A stretch of DNA of 8,873 nucleotides from an uncultured Oscillospiraceae bacterium (lineage in GTDB: Bacteria > Bacillota_A > Clostridia > Oscillospirales > Oscillospiraceae). The stretch covers positions 1 through 8,873 of the forward strand of contig CANRMG010000071.1 of the NCBI GenBank assembly GCA_947631675.1. Direction: 5' to 3'. Position 1 is the stretch's first letter. Every line of letters begins with the position of its first letter. This document shows positions 6,134-8,873 of the stretch, one piece after another. Below the pieces are notes generated by a model. It ran no database searches. It was not told where the DNA came from and saw only the letters and a program-made list of their open reading frames with translations. Made by a program: the position numbers and the translations under genes.

Positions 6134-6337
6134 TTAGTCCTCCCGGTACTCCAGGATGTCCCCAGGCTGGCAGTCCAGGGCCCGGCAAATGGCGTCCAGG
6201 GTGGAAAAGCGCACGGCTTTGGCCTTTCCTGTCTTGAGGACGGAGAGGTTTGCGATGGTGAGGCCCACCCGTTCCGCCAGCTGGGTCAGGGTCATATGCC
6301 GCTTGGCCAGCATCACATCAAGGTTAACATAAATCAT
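6134..6337 (-). CDS. YozG-like XRE-family helix-turn-helix regulator
   Basis: This small 67-aa protein is essentially one Cro/CI-type DNA-binding domain. MIYVNLDVMLAKR is followed by the helix-turn-helix (about 16-36: TLTQLAERVGLTIANLSVLKT), then GKAKAVRFSTLDAICRALDC and the ending QPGDILEYRED. This is the family pattern of B. subtilis YozG, whose gene accompanies yoaS, a DUF2975 gene. There is no ligand-binding or dimerisation domain beyond the HTH. The start ATG at 6335-6337 lies 10 nt after a DUF2975 stop with a modest GAGGG site, and the gene ends 4 nt before DUF4173. It probably represses its own operon, possibly at the dyads near 7966-8017. How membrane proteins in the operon would control it is unknown. 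Confidence 0.9.
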   Translation of the reverse strand: MIYVNLDVMLAKRHMTLTQLAERVGLTIANLSVLKTGKAKAVRFSTLDAICRALDCQPGDILEYRED

Positions 6338-6347
6338 ATCGTCGCCC

Positions 6348-6365
6348 TCATATGGTCAGGTCGTT
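6348..6365 (-). repeat. 18-bp direct repeat at DUF2975 gene ends, copy A
   Basis: TCATATGGTCAGGTCGTT (+ strand reading) covers the stop codon and the NDLTI codons of DUF2975 copy 3. It is identical to 7433-7450. The coding constraint explains only part of the identity, as synonymous positions also match. Confidence 0.8.
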
Positions 6366-6878
6366 TACGGCCTGCTCCAGGCTGGCCTTCTCCGCCAGGC
6401 GGCTGAGGGTGAACAGCGCGGCCGTGAGGATGGCGGCGGCCAGGGCCAGCGCCAGCATCTCCATCACGTAGATGTCCAGCCGGCACGCCAGCCGCTGGAG
6501 AACGGTCATGGTCCGGTCCACCCGGTTGGCCCGCTCGGAGAGCATCGTCCCCACCAGCAGCGCCAGCAGCACCGTGTCGGCGGCGCCATACCGGCCCATC
6601 CGGCGCAGCCGGCCGGCGGCTGAACCGTCGAAGCCCCGGCCGCACTGGCCGGCCAGAGTCCACATGTCCCACAGGATGGGGGCCACCGCCGCGAGAGCCA
6701 GGAGGATCAGGGACTCCGTGGCAGCGGACCGGCCAAACACACCATAGGACGCGGGCCAGGCCTGGCCCCGGAGGGCCAGAACGAAGTGATATATATTGTC
6801 TGCCATGAGGTACAGCCAGAAGGCGGCATCCAGGGCCACCAGGGCCCGCAGGCCCCGGACAAGAGGTTTATTATCCAT
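6348..6878 (-). CDS. DUF2975-like membrane protein, copy 3 in operon order (most divergent)
   Basis: This 176-aa protein has about four membrane spans (8-36, 54-72, 97-114, 136-158). After the second span comes WDMWTLAGQCGRGFDGSAAGRLRRMGRYGAADTVLL, read here in pieces: W70 and W73, the GRGF core and the basic LRRM. These align by eye with the equivalent loops of the two upstream paralogues. The end, VNDLTI, is the shared C-terminal tag of this family group. The DUF2975 call rests on architecture, ending and context, since internal similarity is low. ATG at 6876-6878 is preceded by GGGAGG, 15 nt after the previous stop, and the XRE gene follows after 10 nt, as in yoaS-yozG of B. subtilis. It has no visible catalytic motif. 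Function is unknown. Confidence 0.72.
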   Translation of the reverse strand: MDNKPLVRGLRALVALDAAFWLYLMADNIYHFVLALRGQAWPASYGVFGRSAATESLILLALAAVAPILWDMWTLAGQCGRGFDGSAAGRLRRMGRYGAADTVLLALLVGTMLSERANRVDRTMTVLQRLACRLDIYVMEMLALALAAAILTAALFTLSRLAEKASLEQAVNDLTI

Positions 6879-6893
6879 ATCCCGCGCCTCCCT

Positions 6894-7421
6894 TCAGATG
6901 GTCAGGGCGTTCTCGTCCGCCAGCGCCGCCGCGTGCCTAGCGGACCGGCTCAGGGCCAGCACAACGGCGGTCAGGGCCGCGCAGCCCAGGGTGAGCCCTA
7001 TGTACAGGAGCATGGTGCCGTCCAGCATCCGGGGCAGGCCCCAGAGAAAGCCGCCGCCCAGCCGGTCCGTGCGGAAGGAGAGCATCATCGCGTCCGACGC
7101 CGCGAGAAGGACTGTCTCCAGCCCGGAGAGCATCGCCAGCGCCTGCAGGCGCTTTTCCTGGTAAAAGCCTCGGCCCAGGCCCACCTGCCGGAAGATGCTC
7201 CAGGCCGCGATCAGGGCGGGGAATGGGGCGAGGTGGGCCAGGCACAGCAGCAGACTGCTGACGAAGCTGCGCTGATGGAGGGCGGCCTCGTAGGGGTCGT
7301 TCCTTAGGTTGGAGAAGACGACGCGCAGATCGTATAGATCCAGCCGCAGGCGCATGGCCAGCGCCAGGCCTGCCAGCACCAGCAGGGCCCGCAGCAGCCA
7401 GGAGAGTTTTTTCAGTTCCAT
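6894..7421 (-). CDS. DUF2975 family membrane protein, copy 2
   Basis: This 175-aa protein has a short basic N-terminus (MELKK), membrane spans at about 8-25, 52-73, 94-112 and 135-157, and a soluble loop after the second span with AAWSIFRQVGLGRGFYQEKRLQ (72-93). That loop matches the WNIFTQIG block of the first copy, and the protein ends in LADENALTI. An open frame continues upstream, but the start at 7419-7421 is chosen because AAAGGAG lies at ideal spacing in front of it. An alternative ATG at 7434-7436 overlaps the upstream stop as ATGA but would place that Shine-Dalgarno site inside the gene. The loop between spans 1 and 2 is longer and more charged than in copy 1. Function is unknown; it is one of three tandem paralogues. 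Confidence 0.82.
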   Translation of the reverse strand: MELKKLSWLLRALLVLAGLALAMRLRLDLYDLRVVFSNLRNDPYEAALHQRSFVSSLLLCLAHLAPFPALIAAWSIFRQVGLGRGFYQEKRLQALAMLSGLETVLLAASDAMMLSFRTDRLGGGFLWGLPRMLDGTMLLYIGLTLGCAALTAVVLALSRSARHAAALADENALTI

Positions 7422-7432
7422 GGCGTCTCCTT

Positions 7433-7450
7433 TCATATGGTCAGGTCGTT
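7433..7450 (-). repeat. 18-bp direct repeat at DUF2975 gene ends, copy B
   Basis: Identical to 6348-6365, at the 3' end of DUF2975 copy 1 (NDLTI and stop). The end of copy 2 at 6894-6911 is similar but has changed bases (CAGATGGTCAGGGCGTT). Confidence 0.8.
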
Positions 7451-7948
7451 CTCGTCCTGCAGGTCCGCGGCCTTTAAGGTGAGGTGGCTCAATGCCGCGG
7501 CGGCCACCGTCACGGCCACGCCGATGAAGGCCACGAACAGGAACTTGACCACGGCCAGGAACATATCGTCTCCCAGCGCCTTTATGATGTCGTCCGGGGC
7601 GAAGCCGGCGATGAACTGAAACCTGTTGACGGCCCCGTAGATCAGTAAAACGACGTCCAGCACCGTGTCGGTCAGGGCGCAGAAGCTGATGCGCCGCAGG
7701 CGGCGGGCGTTCTCCAGGCAGAAGCTGTTGTTCCTGCCGATCTGGGTGAAGATGTTCCAGGCGTCCCAGAACACCACCAGCGGCGGCAGCAGCATCAGGC
7801 ACAGCAGCAGGGGGAAGGCCACCACGTAGGCCCCCTCCACGATGGCGATGCCCAGCATCCGGCCGAACCAGTTGGCGAACACCAGCCACACCAGGCAGCA
7901 CAAAATCACCACCGCCCGCAGGAGGATGGAGAGTTCTTTCTGTTTCAT
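7433..7948 (-). CDS. DUF2975 family membrane protein (YoaS-like), copy 1
   Basis: This 171-aa protein is the first gene of the operon and the clearest DUF2975 member. Membrane spans lie at about 8-27, 38-60, 89-107 and 129-155. Between spans 2 and 3 is the conserved cytoplasmic-looking block WDAWNIFTQIGRNNSF (61-76) followed by ENARRLRRIS (79-88). The C-terminus LQDENDLTI is typical of the family. The ATG at 7946-7948 has a full AAGGAGG site 9 nt upstream and a promoter very close by, giving a leader of only about 20 nt. Copy 2 follows 11 nt after its stop. In B. subtilis the DUF2975 gene yoaS precedes the XRE gene yozG. The role is unknown; a membrane partner or signal input for the XRE regulator is plausible but unproven. 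Confidence 0.88.
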   Translation of the reverse strand: MKQKELSILLRAVVILCCLVWLVFANWFGRMLGIAIVEGAYVVAFPLLLCLMLLPPLVVFWDAWNIFTQIGRNNSFCLENARRLRRISFCALTDTVLDVVLLIYGAVNRFQFIAGFAPDDIIKALGDDMFLAVVKFLFVAFIGVAVTVAAAALSHLTLKAADLQDENDLTI

Positions 7949-7965
7949 GTCAAAACACCTCCTTG

Positions 7966-7975
7966 TGTGGCCACA
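7966..7975. promoter_or_regulatory. Palindrome at the operon A transcription start
   Basis: TGTGGCCACA is a perfect 10-bp palindrome between the -10 box and the Shine-Dalgarno site, at the expected +1. Its position suits a repressor operator; the XRE protein of the same operon is a candidate binder. Short palindromes occur by chance, so support is moderate. Confidence 0.4.
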
Positions 7976-8003
7976 GTATAGCGCGTATATTACCGAAAGT
8001 CAA
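7975..8003 (-). promoter_or_regulatory. Sigma-A-type promoter of the DUF2975-XRE-DUF4173 operon
   Basis: On the minus strand TTGACT (8003-7998), a 17-bp spacer and TATACT (7980-7975) each match consensus at five of six positions. The start should be near 7968. The region upstream of the -35 box is a run of A/T that could act as an UP element. Dyads overlap both ends of the promoter. Confidence 0.85.
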
Positions 8004-8017
8004 TAAAAATTTATTGA
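8000..8017. promoter_or_regulatory. AT-rich dyad overlapping the operon A -35 box
   Basis: TCAATAAA (8000-8007) and TTTATTGA (8010-8017) are perfect 8-bp inverted arms around AA. The left arm overlaps the -35 hexamer. It could be an operator for the XRE regulator, or an UP element whose symmetry is incidental. Confidence 0.5.
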
Positions 8018-8021
8018 AAAA

Positions 8022-8051
8022 CGATAAAACCTGTGGACGCGCATTTTATCG
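8022..8051. promoter_or_regulatory. Spaced inverted repeat in the divergent intergenic region
   Basis: CGATAAAA (8022-8029) and TTTTATCG (8044-8051) are perfect 8-bp inverted arms separated by 14 bp. The site lies between operon A and ylmC/ymxH, about 20 bp from the previous dyad. It could be a two-site operator for a dimer or an RNA hairpin in the ylmC leader. No clear ylmC promoter was found; a weak TTTATC/CAGTAT pair (8046-8051 and about 8069-8074) is the best option seen. Confidence 0.35.
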
Positions 8052-8087
8052 ACCTTTTCCGCATACACAGTATGGGAGGGGTATGAT

Positions 8088-8369
8088 ATGCTCAGCAGGT
8101 TTTCGGATTTTCGCTATAAAGAGGTCATCAACGTCCACACGGGCCAGCGCCTGGGGTACGTCTGCGACGCCCAGTTCACCGCGCCGGAGGGGCGCATCAC
8201 CGCCTTGGTGGTGCCGGGGAAGGCAAAGTATCTGGGCTTTCTGGGCCGGGAGGAGGACTATGTGCTGCCCTGGGAGTGCATCAGCCGCATCGGGGACGAT
8301 CTGATCCTTGTGGAGTCGGACGCGGCCATCCGCCGGGAAAAACGGCCCAAAAAGGGGCTGTTCGGGTGA
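8088..8369 (+). CDS. YlmC/YmxH family PRC-barrel sporulation protein
   Basis: This 93-aa protein is a single PRC-barrel domain of the YlmC/YmxH type, a small beta-barrel fold conserved in spore-forming Firmicutes. The visible family pattern is FRYKEVINVHTGQRLGYVCD (8-27), then GRITALVVPG (35-44), FLGREEDYVLPWECISRIGDD (51-71) and LILVE. A basic tail, RREKRPKKGLFG, ends the protein. The start ATG at 8088-8090 has GGGAGGGG six bases upstream; a nearby ATG at 8083 is out of frame. It reads in the same direction as rpsB, 154 bp upstream of it, and diverges from the DUF2975 operon. Members are annotated as sporulation proteins, but the molecular role is not established. Which of the two B. subtilis paralogues it matches best cannot be decided here. 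Confidence 0.9.
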   Translation: MLSRFSDFRYKEVINVHTGQRLGYVCDAQFTAPEGRITALVVPGKAKYLGFLGREEDYVLPWECISRIGDDLILVESDAAIRREKRPKKGLFG

Positions 8370-8378
8370 AAAAAGGGC

Positions 8379-8407
8379 TTGAAATGATGGGATAATACTG
8401 ATATAAT
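8379..8407 (+). promoter_or_regulatory. Strong promoter of rpsB
   Basis: TTGAAA (8379-8384), a 17-bp spacer and a perfect TATAAT (8402-8407) with an extended -10 TG at 8399-8400. It starts ten bases past the ylmC stop. Transcription should begin near 8414, leaving a leader of about 110 nt before rpsB. Confidence 0.9.
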
Positions 8408-8429
8408 ATCCTAGCTTGCCTATTACGCA

Positions 8430-8485
8430 CGGACGCTGACGCGCGACCCGGTCCCGCAAGGGTGGTCGTAAGGTTGAGGCGTCCG
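8430..8485 (+). promoter_or_regulatory. Structured rpsB mRNA leader, candidate autoregulatory element
   Basis: The leader can fold into nested stems. CGGACGC (8430-8436) pairs with GCGTCCG (8479-8485), GCGACC (8443-8448) with GGTCGT (8464-8469), and CCC/GGG (8453-8455, 8460-8462) close a GCAA tetraloop of the GNRA type. Ribosomal protein leaders of this kind often bind the encoded protein; S2 control here is inferred. There is no T-run after it, so any control would act on translation rather than by termination. Confidence 0.5.
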
Positions 8486-8523
8486 GAGGGTAAAAACTGA
8501 AAAAATAAGGAGGAAAAAACGTA

Positions 8524-8873
8524 ATGGCAGTAGTAACTATGAAGCAGCTCCTGGAGGCTGGCGTCCACTTCGGTCACCAGACCCGCCGCTGGAACCCCAA
8601 GATGGCGGAGTACATTTACCTGGAGCGCAACGGCATCTATATCATCGACCTGCAGAAGACGGCCAAGAAGCTGGAGGAGGCTTACGCTTTCGTGCGCGAG
8701 CTGGCCGCGAACGGCCAGTCCATCCTGTTCGTGGGCACCAAAAAGCAGGCTCATGACGCGGTGGCCGAGGAGGCCGGCCGTGTGGGCCAGTTCTATGTCA
8801 ACGCCCGCTGGCTGGGCGGCATGCTCACCAACTTCAAGACCATGCGCACCCGCGTGGACCGTCTGAACCAGCT
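8524..8873 (+). CDS. rpsB: 30S ribosomal protein S2, 5' part (partial)
   Basis: The first 116 codons encode ribosomal protein S2, which binds the 30S head/body junction and is needed for S1 or mRNA docking in many bacteria. The sequence begins [20 protein letters not shown], continues with [26 protein letters not shown], and reaches FVGTKKQA and [13 protein letters not shown], all standard S2 signatures. The ATG at 8524-8526 has a full AAGGAGG site (8507-8513) ten bases upstream. The gene runs off the window end. In most Firmicutes tsf (elongation factor Ts) follows, but that lies outside the window. It has its own strong promoter and structured leader. Confidence 0.98.
   Translation, partial: MAVVTMKQLLEAGVHFGHQTRRWNPKMAEYIYLERNGIYIIDLQKTAKKLEEAYAFVRELAANGQSILFVGTKKQAHDAVAEEAGRVGQFYVNARWLGGMLTNFKTMRTRVDRLNQ

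Noticed and set aside
7422..7901. Upstream extension of the second DUF2975 gene to about 335 aa
   Set aside because: The extension overlaps the first DUF2975 gene in another frame and translates to low-complexity sequence. The AAAGGAG site supports the start at 7421.
8281..8754. Minus-strand open frame across the ylmC end and rpsB start
   Set aside because: It is antisense to the clear S2 coding region, promoter and leader, and shows no family pattern.
1..8873. tRNA, rRNA, insertion sequence, integrase or prophage genes
   Set aside because: No cloverleaf-like tRNA ends, rRNA signatures, transposase motifs or terminal inverted repeats were seen on either strand.

Overview
The window looks like a chromosomal segment from a GC-rich, spore-forming Clostridia member, probably Oscillospiraceae (Flavonifractor/Oscillibacter/Lawsonibacter-like). 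This is inferred from Firmicutes-type S18 and S2 ribosomal proteins, a YlmC/YmxH-type sporulation PRC-barrel protein, a BlaI/M56 pair, a YozG-like regulator with DUF2975 partners, and high-GC coding with strong Shine-Dalgarno sites. No species call is possible from sequence reading alone.

Layout: the window opens on the + strand with the 3' end of rpsR, followed by a palindrome-rich convergent intergenic region (159-358). It closes on the + strand with ylmC/ymxH (8088-8369) and the 5' part of rpsB (from 8524), which has a near-consensus promoter and a foldable leader. Between these housekeeping genes lie about 7.6 kb on the minus strand holding two operons that read against the ribosomal genes.

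Operon A (reading from 7948 down to 4702) encodes three tandem DUF2975 four-helix membrane proteins, a 67-aa YozG-like XRE regulator and a DUF4173 polytopic membrane protein. Its sigma-A-type promoter (-35 at 7998-8003, -10 at 7975-7980) is surrounded by three dyads, and it ends at a hairpin (4673-4698). Operon B (4596 down to 359) encodes a BlaI/MecI-type repressor, an M56 (BlaR1-like) membrane metalloprotease whose usual sensor domain is replaced by a Pro/Thr-rich tail, and two different GT-C-type polytopic membrane glycosyltransferases. Its promoter carries two matching 16-bp palindromes (TTCTAT-N4-ATAGAA), probably the BlaI operators.

Working model (inference): operon B is an envelope-stress circuit. 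The M56 protease would sense a surface signal, inactivate BlaI and derepress two lipid-linked-sugar glycosyltransferases, which might glycosylate a surface polymer or the mucin-like M56 tail itself. Operon A is an autoregulated, wholly membrane-protein cassette of unknown function with an expanded DUF2975 set. The most unusual DNA-level signals are a 13-bp AT-rich word present three times in different coding contexts, the paired operators, the in-frame TAA-AGT-ATG junction between the M56 and glycosyltransferase genes, and the palindrome cluster after rpsR.
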